Shown here: piece after piece, positions 1 through 8,038 of the stretch
How the letters are laid out: each line of letters begins with the position of its first letter
Position numbering within the stretch: the stretch's first letter is position 1
NCBI GenBank assembly: GCA_913064945.1
Contig: CAJYAN010000008.1
Location: forward strand, 99,076 to 163,075
Reading direction: 5' to 3'
Length of the DNA stretch: 64,000 nucleotides
From: an uncultured Gammaproteobacteria bacterium
Lineage (GTDB): Bacteria; Pseudomonadota; Gammaproteobacteria; UBA6429; Thiohalophilaceae
Translations under genes and position numbers: made by a program
Notes under the pieces: model-generated
Databases searched by the model: none
Told to the model about the DNA's origin: nothing
The model's input: only the letters and a program-made list of their open reading frames with translations

Positions 1-230
1 AGATCGCCGACCTCTGCCTCCAGGGCCTGGATGCGCGCATCCAGTGCAATGCTAGTTTGAGACTCCGGGGATACAGCAACCTGATCACTTGACGTCAAAT
101 CTTCTGCTGAAGGAGACTGTTTACTAACAGTCTTCCATAGTTTTTTCGCCCCCTCTGCAACGGCGGGGGCATTACGAATCACATCAGTCCAGGGAACATT
201 TTTAAGTATTACGAGCCAACCGATCGGCAT
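1..230 (-). CDS. Small conserved hypothetical protein, 5' part only
   Basis: An ATG at 230 on the minus strand opens 76 codons that run off the left edge of the window. An AGGAGA lies about ten bases upstream, which supports this start. The product begins MPIGWLVILKNVPW, followed by a segment reading AVAEGAKKLWKTV, then a Ser/Thr-rich linker, and ends at the edge in a heptad-like stretch (ALDARIQALEAEVGDL) that looks like the start of a coiled coil. Small proteins with this kind of N-terminus are widespread in proteobacteria and have no assigned function. I infer a short membrane-associated or oligomerising protein, but the C-terminal part is missing and no function can be given. Confidence 0.7.
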   Translation of the reverse strand, partial: MPIGWLVILKNVPWTDVIRNAPAVAEGAKKLWKTVSKQSPSAEDLTSSDQVAVSPESQTSIALDARIQALEAEVGD

Positions 231-562
231 ACAGACGTCTCCTGAAATTTTTGGTACCAAACATCAGTTTAACACTTAAATTATTCTTTGTGCTTCGTCA
301 ATCAAGCATATCGGCAGCAAGTTTCCCGGTAGTAACACCGCTCCATTATTGCAACAAACAATGTGTGTCATTATGTTATCGTCGACGCAGGAAAACCGTT
401 CACATGCATCACAGCCGGGCCTGTGAAATGGGTCATGAGAACTACCTTCGCTTCTCTGTTATATACTCCGGCATATTCATCTTGACGTGATTTTGATTGA
501 CAATAAATCTAAAGCGATGCGTTTTTGCCGTGACCTCGTGTGATCACGGTTCGCCTGAATAA
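231..562. other. Intergenic stretch without a recognised gene
   Basis: No convincing coding region is seen in these 332 bases between the divergently read 5' end of the left-edge gene and the 3' end of the DUF4440-like gene. The right end holds GCCTGAATAATCAGGC (about 553-568, reaching into the neighbour's 3' end) and an imperfect GTGAC/GTCAC hairpin near 530-548. These may form a weak transcription stop for the minus-strand gene, but there is no clear T-run. Confidence 0.4.
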
Positions 563-937
563 TCAGGCCACCATGCATGCGTGGCCTGCCACAACTTGCA
601 AGACATTATTCCTCTTAAGCCAGACACGGGTAAATCGAAAAGTGCCGTTAGAGGGAGTGCCTTTATACAAACCTGAAATTTCCGCTTTAACAGAAATAAT
701 CGCAACATGGTCTAAGAGTTCATTTTTGAAATCGGATAAACTGATGTTGCTTATCTTGAAATCACCATTATTATGGCCTTCAAGGTCGTCTGCCCTGGAG
801 ATCACCTGACCTAAGTGATTCGTAAAAATTAAATCTTCAGAAAGCAGCATATCGAGACTTCTGACGTCTGATTGCAGCATTGCTACTCTGAGTTTTTCCT
901 CAAATTCCATCAGTTCATTGACAGTAATTTTATTCAT
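563..937 (-). CDS. SnoaL/DUF4440-like (NTF2-fold) protein
   Basis: The product is a 124-residue protein. Its pattern suits the NTF2-like DUF4440/SnoaL_3 fold: an N-terminal helix with a segment like EEKLRVAMLQSDVRSLDMLLSEDL, then H-L-G-Q at about 41-44, a central SDF-x-N-x-x segment, and C-terminal strands ending RFTRVWLKRNNVLQVVAGHA. Members of this fold act as small ketosteroid-isomerase-like enzymes, as polyketide tailoring enzymes or as ligand-binding proteins, so the fold does not give the substrate. Length is normal for the family and nothing appears missing. It reads in the same direction as the GNAT gene upstream, with a 47-base gap, and may be cotranscribed. The assignment rests on pattern only. 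Confidence 0.7.
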   Translation of the reverse strand: MNKITVNELMEFEEKLRVAMLQSDVRSLDMLLSEDLIFTNHLGQVISRADDLEGHNNGDFKISNISLSDFKNELLDHVAIISVKAEISGLYKGTPSNGTFRFTRVWLKRNNVLQVVAGHACMVA

Positions 938-984
938 ATTAAGTCCATTTCTGATGTTAAACGACTAACGTGTTTTCATTCCTT

Positions 985-1461
985 TTATTCAATGATGCGC
1001 TGTGCTATTTTTCTCATAGTGACAAGCGTCACTTTATCGCCACAAGCACCCACAAATTTTTCTGCTATTACTTCCTCAATAACCGTAAAGCCCAGACGCA
1101 CAAAGATATCAACATTTCCCGTTTCTTTGATTGTACCAAGCACTATGTCGGCTTTACGATTATTATTCGCTTCTTGAACAAGATATTGCACTATGGCGCC
1201 AGCCACGCCCCGCCTTCGATAATCAGGAGAGACAGCGAGACCACTCAGCTTAATGCTATCCGTACCAATAAGGTATTGAGCTAAGCCGACAACTTTATCA
1301 TTAATAGTGGCGACAACTTTAATTGAATTTACAGGCAGATTATCGTCTGCCATCGCCACAGGACGATATATCGCCCGCAGTTCATTAGTTGCGGCAGTGA
1401 ATATGGACTCCGCAATTTTTGCCTCTAACTCGTTTTGCTGCCTAACTTCGATCATTTTCAT
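985..1461 (-). CDS. GNAT-family N-acetyltransferase
   Basis: This 158-residue protein has a typical GNAT core. A strand reading VGLAQYLIG is followed by SIKLSGLAVSPDYRRRGVAG at about 71-90, where the R-R-R-G-V-A-G loop corresponds to the acetyl-CoA pyrophosphate-binding motif A (Q/RxxGxG/A). A late strand reads FVRLGFTVIEE, the usual motif B region. It should transfer an acetyl group from acetyl-CoA to an amine, with the acceptor unknown. The start at 1461 lacks a strong ribosome binding site; an alternative ATG lies two codons downstream. A perfect 15-base palindrome sits only a few bases upstream of the start and may be an operator. Confidence 0.8.
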   Translation of the reverse strand: MKMIEVRQQNELEAKIAESIFTAATNELRAIYRPVAMADDNLPVNSIKVVATINDKVVGLAQYLIGTDSIKLSGLAVSPDYRRRGVAGAIVQYLVQEANNNRKADIVLGTIKETGNVDIFVRLGFTVIEEVIAEKFVGACGDKVTLVTMRKIAQRIIE

Positions 1462-1464
1462 TTT

Positions 1465-1479
1465 GTATAATCATTATAC
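1465..1479. promoter_or_regulatory. Palindrome overlapping a possible -10 box of the GNAT gene
   Basis: GTATAATCATTATAC is a perfect 7-1-7 palindrome ending four bases before the GNAT start codon. On the minus strand it contains TATAAT. No good -35 hexamer is found at 16-18 bases, so the promoter role is uncertain. Its position would suit a repressor site or a very short-leader promoter. Confidence 0.3.
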
Positions 1480-1654
1480 TCTTTAAATATCTACACAATA
1501 ACGTCCATCGTTATAGCGTTCAGAATTGTGCGCTAAAACTGCGTGATAGACCATCATGCTTTAGCACAAGCAGGTTTCATTGTAAAAATGAGGAAAGACA
1601 AATCAATACACTGAAATAGCTGACTAAAAAAACAATACAGCCTGTCAGAAACGC

Positions 1655-3925
1655 TCACATTTCGATACTGTCGGTCAACCTGAATTTAACCCAGGCAAGA
1701 TGCCTTACCTGATCGTCAGTCGCATAATCATTCAGCAACAAGCGGACCGCCTGGCGTAACAGCTGCAACACCTGCTTCTGGCCTTCCAGACCAAATGTAT
1801 CTACCACTCGATTCCAGTCTCTGTGTTCTAGCACCTTCTCCACCAAGAGCTTTTTCTGTACGGTAGACAGCTGGCCTTCGTGTGCATCACCTTGCATCAA
1901 TGTCACAAGCTTAACCAATGGCCCGAGTGCCTCGACATATGTGCGACTGGCATAGGCAAATAGCACCAGTTCCTGCCAGTCATCGTCTGTCAATTCCATG
2001 CTAATTACGTTTTTAGTATCTGACAGACGACTAACCAGCTTGCAGTCCAGTGCTGCCAATGGTTCCTGTAGATGATACGGCAAGGCATTCAGCATACGAC
2101 GGCGCGCGGTCTTTGTCATTCTTTGCCCATTTTCACTGAGCGGATGCAATAACATCACCGAGTGATCGCCACTGGCCGGGTGTCGGGTCATGCCAATACG
2201 GACCGGGATAAATTCATTTTGCTGCCAGAAGTCCAGTCCCTCTGCGGTGGCGGAGAAGCTGGTGCCAATGGCATCGACCTCGGTCTCACTCCTGATAATG
2301 TGTTGCAGTAACTGACTGCCAAGGCCCTGCCGCTGACACTGTGGGTGCACGGCGATACGTACGATGCGGGCATAGCGATACGTGGCCGCATCCTGGATAG
2401 CACAGTGATAGGTCAAGGACTGGGCCAGCAAATGTCCGCTGGGACGGCGTCTGCCAAGATAAACTTCATCAGAGAGCTTCTGGTCAAAGTCACCTTCATA
2501 CATGACCCAGGCGGCGGCGAGAAGCTGTAAGCCATGGCTCAGACAGTATAGCGAAGCGGCTTCAGTATCGAGTAAATAGCGCAGGTCTTTGGGAGTGGTT
2601 CGGTAGTGGGCATTGATCAACAGGCCATAGACCTGATGGAGCAGGCGTTCATCGTTGAACAGCTCATAACTGCTGTAGTGCTGGATCGAGATATCACCAT
2701 AAAGCCCTCCTTCGGGTTTCAATTGCTGCGTCTTAGTCTTCGGCTCAAGACAAAAGCCTGCATCAATAAATTCTGCTGTCAGTGATTTGTCTATACCAGA
2801 CTCCATTAAGTGGTGACTACCGGGCATCTTGACGTAAGTTGAGGCAAGTGTATCTATATCAGCGTTCAACAAAAAGGTGGTGTTCAACCATGCTTCCAGC
2901 AAATCATCACTGGCCCAGCGTATCGGTTGTTGTAGTTGTAATTTTTTCCATTCAGGTCGTTGGAGATCCAGTATTTTACTAAACTTGTGCAGGAACCCCT
3001 TACCCGTACCTTCATAACCATGAATAGTGGTAGAGAAAACAAGCTGCGGGATCTGCTGTAACCAGTCGTTTAGTTTTGGTATCGGAATTGTAGCGGCCTC
3101 GTCCACCAGCAGGCGCTTAATATTCTGATATTCCGACTGCACCGCATCCGGCGGCAAAAAATTTAATTGCTGTTCTTGATAACATAACAGGCCACGACTA
3201 AATTCTGACTCTGGTAAAATCTGTTGCGCATGAAAGAAGACCTGGTTCACCGATTTGAGGCTGGGGCCAGTCAGGTGAACACTCTCCCCTGCGGCTAACC
3301 ATTTTGCTGCTGCCTGTCCCAGAGCGGCGGATTTACCCCGACCGCGGTCTGACTGAATAACAACCGTTGCCTTATCTTCTGCAAGACAAAATTGCACTAA
3401 TGAATCGACCAGTGCATTTTGTTCATTTAAATAAAGTTCGCCAGAATTGTTTTGCCCTTCATACCCCGGCAAAAGCGATTCTCTACTATCAAGTTTAGAA
3501 ACCTTATTCTGCATCAACCAGTGGATCCCCGGCTTATGCAGGCTATGGATAAAGCGCTGATCAAAGTGACTGGCCGAGTTCCACAGGTCGCGGGTGAGCT
3601 GAAATACGAGCAGACCACCACCACGGATCATGCCGCTCATGGCGGTAAGGCGATTGGCATCAAAACGTGGTGTGAGTGGAAAAATCAGCATATCCACTTC
3701 GCGACCCAGCTTGGCCGAAAAGTGCTGCTGCTGCGTTTGCCGCGCATCCCGGTCCTTGCCGACCCATTCAATATCACCCTCTACCCCAAGGTCGATGATA
3801 AGGCGGGAAGCGTCGTCACACCAGTCATGGTCACCAGACAACACGATAACCGCGCGTTGATTACGCTGTCTCGCCTGTTGTCGAAGCGACTGAATCGACG
3901 CCCGTATTTGACGACCTGCCTGCAT
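1655..3925 (-). CDS. tmcA: tRNA(Met) cytidine acetyltransferase TmcA
   Basis: TmcA makes N4-acetylcytidine at the wobble position of elongator tRNA-Met, using acetyl-CoA and ATP (or GTP), and this secures correct AUG reading. The 756-residue protein shows the full family order: an N-terminal DUF1726-type domain; an RNA-helicase-like module with Walker A QSDRGRGKSA near residue 190 and a Walker B segment LLVDEAATIP near 270; a GNAT domain with RIVRIAVHPQCQRQGLG near 520-530; and a C-terminal tRNA-binding region. It is somewhat longer than the roughly 670 residues of E. coli TmcA, and the extra length is spread over the ends. The start at 3925 has GGAAAA upstream and a divergent partner, greB, 87 bases away. 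Confidence 0.95.
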   Translation of the reverse strand: MQAGRQIRASIQSLRQQARQRNQRAVIVLSGDHDWCDDASRLIIDLGVEGDIEWVGKDRDARQTQQQHFSAKLGREVDMLIFPLTPRFDANRLTAMSGMIRGGGLLVFQLTRDLWNSASHFDQRFIHSLHKPGIHWLMQNKVSKLDSRESLLPGYEGQNNSGELYLNEQNALVDSLVQFCLAEDKATVVIQSDRGRGKSAALGQAAAKWLAAGESVHLTGPSLKSVNQVFFHAQQILPESEFSRGLLCYQEQQLNFLPPDAVQSEYQNIKRLLVDEAATIPIPKLNDWLQQIPQLVFSTTIHGYEGTGKGFLHKFSKILDLQRPEWKKLQLQQPIRWASDDLLEAWLNTTFLLNADIDTLASTYVKMPGSHHLMESGIDKSLTAEFIDAGFCLEPKTKTQQLKPEGGLYGDISIQHYSSYELFNDERLLHQVYGLLINAHYRTTPKDLRYLLDTEAASLYCLSHGLQLLAAAWVMYEGDFDQKLSDEVYLGRRRPSGHLLAQSLTYHCAIQDAATYRYARIVRIAVHPQCQRQGLGSQLLQHIIRSETEVDAIGTSFSATAEGLDFWQQNEFIPVRIGMTRHPASGDHSVMLLHPLSENGQRMTKTARRRMLNALPYHLQEPLAALDCKLVSRLSDTKNVISMELTDDDWQELVLFAYASRTYVEALGPLVKLVTLMQGDAHEGQLSTVQKKLLVEKVLEHRDWNRVVDTFGLEGQKQVLQLLRQAVRLLLNDYATDDQVRHLAWVKFRLTDSIEM

Positions 3926-3955
3926 CTGATTTTCCGCTGCCCTGGATATAGTATG

Positions 3956-3983
3956 TTGCTATTGACGAATTTCGATATACTAT
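3956..3983 (+). promoter_or_regulatory. Candidate sigma-70 promoter for greB
   Basis: TTGCTA (3956-3961) and TACTAT (3978-3983) are separated by 16 bases in the tmcA/greB divergent gap and end 29 bases before the greB start. The match to the consensus is fair, and no experimental support is available from sequence. Confidence 0.45.
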
Positions 3984-4012
3984 CACGATCTTAACCTGAC
4001 TTAGATACCATC

Positions 4013-4513
4013 ATGGGCCGTTACCGACCACCTGCCGCCGCCAAATCACCGTATATTACCCGCCATGGCTATGAGACCATGCAAGCGGAGATGAAGGCAC
4101 TATGGAAACGACGTCAGCACGTCACCGAGGCCCTGTCCGCCGCTGCCGCCGAGGGTGACCGTTCCGAAAATGCCGAATACATCTATCGCAAGAAAGAGCT
4201 TCGCTCGATTGATTTTCGTATTCGTTATCTACAAAAGCGACTGCCAAACCTGACTGTGGTGGATCAGCTACCGACCAATACTGTGCAGGTCTTTTTCGGC
4301 GCCTGGGTAACCCTCGAGGATGCACAGGGTAACGAGCATACCTATCGTATTGTCGGCCCGGATGAGTTTGACATGGAAAGGGAATATATTAGTATGGATT
4401 CACCCATGGCCAGGGCCCTGATGAAAAAGCGGCTTGACGATGATATTGTAGTACAGACCCCGGACGGCAAGGTAGAGTACACCATCAACGACATACGCTA
4501 TACTAAATCGTAA
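4013..4513 (+). CDS. greB: Transcription elongation factor GreB
   Basis: GreB enters the secondary channel of backtracked RNA polymerase and stimulates cleavage of the extruded RNA 3' end. The 166-residue product has the N-terminal coiled coil with the acidic tip EGDRSENAEY (about 45-54), which supplies the Asp and Glu that hold the catalytic metal. The C-terminal FKBP-like domain contains VFFGAWVTLED and ISMDSPMARALMKK. The sequence YIYRKKELRSIDFRIRYL after the tip and the basic patch are GreB-like rather than GreA-like. It stands alone, divergent from tmcA. The start codon follows a candidate promoter, but no strong ribosome binding site is visible. Confidence 0.95.
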   Translation: MGRYRPPAAAKSPYITRHGYETMQAEMKALWKRRQHVTEALSAAAAEGDRSENAEYIYRKKELRSIDFRIRYLQKRLPNLTVVDQLPTNTVQVFFGAWVTLEDAQGNEHTYRIVGPDEFDMEREYISMDSPMARALMKKRLDDDIVVQTPDGKVEYTINDIRYTKS

Positions 4514-4653
4514 CAATACATTATGGTCATAACCGCAACTATCATGACCTTTAGGTATGGCATCTTAGAAAAAATATTAAGCTCTGGATCCCAGGCTCTC
4601 TATTCATAGCCGGGATAATAATTTTTTAATCACAGGAATAACAAACAACCTTT

Positions 4654-5211
4654 ATGACACAACCACCAACGCAACCTCCGGTCATATCGACCGTTACCAT
4701 CAGTCAGTCCGTCGCTATTTTGATTGATGGCAATAATATCGAACGCAGCATTCATTCCGAAGCAGACGATACCCACACCATGCTGAATTTTGATACGTTA
4801 ATACCGAAACTACTGGTCAATCGTGGTCTGAATCGTCTGATCTATTTTCGTGAAGGCAAACAGATTTCTTCAAAATTAACGGAACGTCTGCACAGTAATT
4901 ATCATGGCTCCGTCATCCCCTGCCATAAAAGTGCTGACATCCCGCTTTCCATCAAGGCGACACAGCTTGCCAGTAAGGTCGATACTATAATTATTATGTC
5001 CGGCGACTCGGACTATGTAGAGCTCGTCAGTCATCTCAAGGCCGAAGGTGTACGCGTTGAAATTGCCGCCGTGCAAAGCACGACCTCGCACCTATTGATC
5101 GAAGAGGCCGATTATTTTCACGCTATTACCAGAGAAGACTGGTTTACGTTGCCACCCAAAAAGACGGCGAAGAAGAAATTTTCAAAGCGTCCGCAGGAAC
5201 AGGATAAATAA
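4654..5211 (+). CDS. NYN-domain (LabA/DUF88-like, PIN-fold) protein
   Basis: This 185-residue protein has the three acidic clusters of the NYN/PIN-like nuclease fold: ILIDGNNIE at about 22-30, IIIMSGDSDYVELV at about 111-124, and a distal segment with STTSHLLIEEADYFHAI at about 142-158. The Asp residues in DGNN and SGDSD would bind the catalytic metal. Family members are proposed endoribonucleases acting on RNA; none of that has been shown for this protein. The C-terminus is a short Lys-rich tail (KKTAKKKFSK) that could bind nucleic acid. It lies 140 bases after greB and is followed by the repeat that flanks the DUF559 gene, so it is probably the last gene of its unit. Confidence 0.85.
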   Translation: MTQPPTQPPVISTVTISQSVAILIDGNNIERSIHSEADDTHTMLNFDTLIPKLLVNRGLNRLIYFREGKQISSKLTERLHSNYHGSVIPCHKSADIPLSIKATQLASKVDTIIIMSGDSDYVELVSHLKAEGVRVEIAAVQSTTSHLLIEEADYFHAITREDWFTLPPKKTAKKKFSKRPQEQDK

Positions 5212-5216
5212 TTTAT

Positions 5217-5377
5217 TCCCCTCAGCCCCGCCTTCAAGAGGAGGGCGTTAAACCGATCTCATCCAGAGTAATCACTTTTCTACCCTTGGGAGAGAGAGTT
5301 AAAGCAATCTCCTTCAAAATAATGACCTTCTCCCCTTGAGGGAGAAGGCAGCGAGTTTACGAGCAGGATGAGGGGTA
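5217..5377. repeat. Left direct repeat flanking the DUF559 gene
   Basis: This is an imperfect copy of the element seen again at 5758-5878. Shared parts are the CCCTCA opening, GAGGGCGTTAAACC-like text, GAGTAATCAC, and the closing segment CTTCTCCCCTT then GGGAGAAGGCAGCGAGTTTA. This left copy carries about 40 extra internal bases. It contains short internal inverted repeats of the CTCCCCTTGAGGGAGAAG type. Confidence 0.75.
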
Positions 5378-5420
5378 TATAATATCTGTATCGCTACAAG
5401 ATTATCTAAAGGAATTTAAA

Positions 5421-5747
5421 ATGAAATCCCGCGCAAAGGAACTGCGTCAACGGCAAACTGATGTAGAATTTCTATTATGGCCACGCCTCAAAAACCGTCA
5501 GCTCAACGGTAATAAATTTCGCCGTCAACATATCATAAAACCCTATATTGTCGATTTTATATGTCTGGAAAAGAATCTCATTATTGAACTTGATGGCGGT
5601 CAACACAGTACACAAATAAACTATGATCAACAACGTACTCAACATTTGCAGCAACGTGGTTATCGTGTTATTCGGTTCTGGAATAATGATGTAATGATTA
5701 ATATGGAAGGTGTACTAAGTGAAATATTACGTTTTTTAGTTATTTAA
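5421..5747 (+). CDS. DUF559 (Vsr/PD-(D/E)XK-fold) endonuclease-like protein
   Basis: The 108-residue product is a complete DUF559 protein. It begins with the usual basic segment (AKELRQRQTDVEFLLW) followed by KNRQLNGNKFRRQHIIKPYIVDFIC at about 22-46. The metal-binding core IVDFICLEKNLIIELDGGQH at about 41-60 has the spaced Asp and Glu-x-Asp expected for the very-short-patch-repair/restriction fold, and YRVIRFWNNDVMINMEGVL follows. The start is set by AAAGGAA six bases upstream. Proteins of this family often occur as lone genes with flanking repeats, as here. The substrate and biological role are not established, and nuclease activity is inferred from the fold. Confidence 0.9.
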   Translation: MKSRAKELRQRQTDVEFLLWPRLKNRQLNGNKFRRQHIIKPYIVDFICLEKNLIIELDGGQHSTQINYDQQRTQHLQQRGYRVIRFWNNDVMINMEGVLSEILRFLVI

Positions 5748-5757
5748 TTGATATTAT

Positions 5758-5878
5758 CTCCCCTCACCCCAGCCCTCTCCCTCAAGGGGAGAGGGAGTTA
5801 AACCACGCTTATTTGAGAGTAATCACCTTCTCCCCTTGGTGGGAGAAGGCAGCGAGTTTACGAGCCGGTTGAGGGGGA
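5758..5878. repeat. Right direct repeat flanking the DUF559 gene
   Basis: This is the second copy of the element at 5217-5377, in the same orientation. It begins CTCCCCTCACCCCAGCCCTC, contains the palindromic CTCCCTCAAGGGGAGAGGGA and then AGGCAGCGAGTTTACGAGC, and ends in GAGGGGGAT. The copies bracket the DUF559 gene closely: the right copy begins 10 bases after its stop codon. Confidence 0.75.
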
Positions 5879-5945
5879 TCGATTAAAATAAATACAGCGC
5901 GAATAGAACAAGGTGGGTGTGCCAGGACTAGCAACAACCAACAAC

Positions 5946-6332
5946 TTAATTTTTACCCCCCGGCAGATCCTCAAACAACGATCTTAACTTTTCTAATGGG
6001 TCGTCACTTTTCGCTGTTTTGTCAGACACACTATCCTCACCAAACAGCGCTGCCAGTTTTTCCCTGGCCTGGCGTTCCTTGTCGGCCTCTTTGGCGACAA
6101 AGGCCTGCGTGCTGGGAATGAAGTACTGGCAGAAATTGGCGATATCCACTTCACGGGCCGGTTCGGCCAGGTCATGGTCACACTTGCCAAGGATGGTGGG
6201 CTTGTAAAACCGACAAAATCGGCAAACGTGCAGGTCGGCTTCACAGGCCGCACATTGCTCCAGGCGCGGCAGGGGTTTGGGTAATTCCCCCAGGTCATGT
6301 CCACAACGCCAACATTTGAATTTCGCTGCCAT
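5946..6332 (-). CDS. Zinc-ribbon protein of unknown function
   Basis: The product is 128 residues from the ATG at 6332. This start is preferred because CAGGGTG lies about seven bases upstream; the reading frame is also open further upstream. Near the N-terminus are CWRCGHDLGELPKPLPR, then CAACEADLHVCRFCRFY and, further on, a single CDHD. These spaced cysteines suggest one or two zinc sites. The C-terminal half is charged and helical (EADKERQAREKLAALFGED, then PLEKLRSLFEDLPGG). It looks like a small gammaproteobacterial zinc-ribbon family without known role. It is divergent from the glycosyltransferase gene, 81 bases apart. Confidence 0.75.
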   Translation of the reverse strand: MAAKFKCWRCGHDLGELPKPLPRLEQCAACEADLHVCRFCRFYKPTILGKCDHDLAEPAREVDIANFCQYFIPSTQAFVAKEADKERQAREKLAALFGEDSVSDKTAKSDDPLEKLRSLFEDLPGGKN

Positions 6333-6413
6333 GGTCATACACCCTGTATTGAACGGCTGCTTACTATATAATAGCCTATTCAAAAATCGAATAGCCCTAT
6401 TTTATCAGCAAAC

Positions 6414-7244
6414 ATGTACATCAGCGTCATTATCCCCACCTATAACCGGGCTCATACCCTGCCCCGCGCCCTGGATAGTGTGCTGGCACAGACACGCCCG
6501 GCGGATGAGATTTTGGTCATTGATGATGGCTCGACGGATAATAGCCGCGAATTGCTCGACCAAAACTACCCACAAGTGCGTTATCTCTACCAGGATAATG
6601 CCGGGGTCAGCGCGGCGCGCAATCGGGGGATTCAACACGCTAACGGCGACTGGCTTGCCCTGCTGGACTCTGACGATGAATGGTTACCAGAAAAACTGGC
6701 CCGACAGTGTGCCGCTATCGACGCACAGCCGGACTATCAGCTCTGTCATTGTGATGAGATCTGGATTCGCAATGGTCGGCGCGTCAACCCGATGAAAAAA
6801 CACGCCAAGGCTGGCGGCTGGATCTTTAGCCACTGCCTGCCGCTGTGTGCCATCTCACCCTCGGCGGTCATGATTCGCAAGGACCTGGTGGAACAACTCG
6901 GCTTGTTTGATGAGAGTCTGCCGGCCTGCGAGGACTATGACCTGTGGTTAAAGGTCTGTGCCCGACAACCGGTGTTGTATCTCGATGAACCATTATTAAA
7001 TAAGTATGGCGGCCATGACGACCAGTTATCACAACAGTACTGGGGCATGGACCGGTTCCGTATCCAGGCGCTGGACAATGCCATTGAAACGATTCCCTTA
7101 AAAGATGAAGATCGCCAGGCTGCCATCAGGACATTAATCGACAAAACGCGAATTTTTATTAACGGTGCTATCAAGCGGCAACGACAGGATGATCTCGAAC
7201 CTTACCAGGCACTTTTAAATAAGTATGGGGCTCGGCATGATTAA
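6414..7244 (+). CDS. Family 2 glycosyltransferase
   Basis: This 276-residue protein has a GT-A fold of family GT2. The start MYISVIIPTYNRAHTLPRAL is the nucleotide-binding strand and helix. VIDDGSTDNS (about 36-45) binds the nucleotide, and LLDSDDEWL near 87-95 contains the DxD-type metal site. The acceptor region has YDLWLKV near 173-179. It should transfer a sugar from a nucleotide-sugar donor to an unknown acceptor. It is the first of four very tightly packed genes: the next start overlaps its stop by eight bases. No membrane segment is seen, so it is cytoplasmic or peripheral. A short inverted repeat (CTATTC/GAATAG, near 6378-6396) precedes it. Confidence 0.88.
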   Translation: MYISVIIPTYNRAHTLPRALDSVLAQTRPADEILVIDDGSTDNSRELLDQNYPQVRYLYQDNAGVSAARNRGIQHANGDWLALLDSDDEWLPEKLARQCAAIDAQPDYQLCHCDEIWIRNGRRVNPMKKHAKAGGWIFSHCLPLCAISPSAVMIRKDLVEQLGLFDESLPACEDYDLWLKVCARQPVLYLDEPLLNKYGGHDDQLSQQYWGMDRFRIQALDNAIETIPLKDEDRQAAIRTLIDKTRIFINGAIKRQRQDDLEPYQALLNKYGARHD

Positions 7245-8037
7245 TATTATCGTCGCGCTCGACTGTGAGGCTAAACCTTTGATTACGCATTTTGACTTAC
7301 AGCGCCAGCAGCGACACGCCTATCCCTTGTATCATTCGGCCAATATGCAACTCATTGTCAGCGGTGTCGGCATGCTCAATGCCGCGACAGCGACGGGTTA
7401 TCTTGCTGGATTAAGTAACGACTCTGCTGCCTGGCTGAATATTGGTATCGCCGGACATCAGACACATACCCTTGGTGAACTTTACCTGGCACACAAAATT
7501 TCGAATCAGCAAACTGAACAAAGCTGGTATCCCGGCTTTACCTTTAAATGCAAAATACCTACCGCCGGGCTGACGAGCTTTGCTGAACCGGTTACGGATT
7601 ATCACGATGACCTGTTACACGACATGGAGGCCGCAGGTTTTTACCAGGCCGCCAGCCGTTTTAACAGCGCCGAGTTTATCCACTGCCTCAAGATTGTCTC
7701 CGACAATGCCGAGCGCGGCACACACAACATTAACAAACACATGGTCACTGAGCTTATTACTACAAAGCTGGAAACTATCGTGGAATTTACCAATGCACTC
7801 GCCGCACAATTAGCTCGCTGGAATGAAATCACCGCCACACCGGGCATCTATGCCGAACTGCTGCAACGTTGGCACTTTTCGACTTACCAGCAACACCAGC
7901 TAAAGCAACTCGTCAAACGCTGGTCCACGCTTCATCCGGGGCAGGAACTTGTAATCGCCAAACTTCCTTCCCTCCGAAACAGTCGTGACGTATTACACTA
8001 CCTGCAAAAATCACTCGATATTGTAGTCGAGGCCTAG
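7237..8037 (+). CDS. Nucleoside phosphorylase / MTA-SAH nucleosidase-fold protein
   Basis: The start is taken at ATG 7237 (MINIIVALDCEAK), which overlaps the glycosyltransferase stop; an upstream in-frame ATG at 7225 is less likely. The 266-residue product has the family landmarks: VALDCEAKPL at the N-terminus, VSGVGMLNAATATGYL near 45-60, NIGIAGH near 70, and DMEAAGFYQAASRF near 130-143 (the purine/ribose region, where nucleosidases have a conserved Met-Glu). This fold cleaves the N-glycosidic bond of nucleosides by hydrolysis or phosphorolysis. The C-terminal third is not typical of Mtn/Pfs and may be a separate helical domain. Its place before a radical SAM gene suggests a nucleoside or SAM-by-product role, which is inference. 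Confidence 0.75.
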   Translation: MINIIVALDCEAKPLITHFDLQRQQRHAYPLYHSANMQLIVSGVGMLNAATATGYLAGLSNDSAAWLNIGIAGHQTHTLGELYLAHKISNQQTEQSWYPGFTFKCKIPTAGLTSFAEPVTDYHDDLLHDMEAAGFYQAASRFNSAEFIHCLKIVSDNAERGTHNINKHMVTELITTKLETIVEFTNALAAQLARWNEITATPGIYAELLQRWHFSTYQQHQLKQLVKRWSTLHPGQELVIAKLPSLRNSRDVLHYLQKSLDIVVEA

Positions 8038-8038
8038 C

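Noticed and set aside
251..490. Plus-strand open frame of 79 codons
   Set aside because: No ribosome binding site, no family resemblance, and a Cys/Arg-rich composition typical of chance frames.
550..570. Possible attC site near GCCTGAATAATCAGGC
   Set aside because: It is a short palindrome without R'/R'' cores, and the genes there do not have cassette layout.
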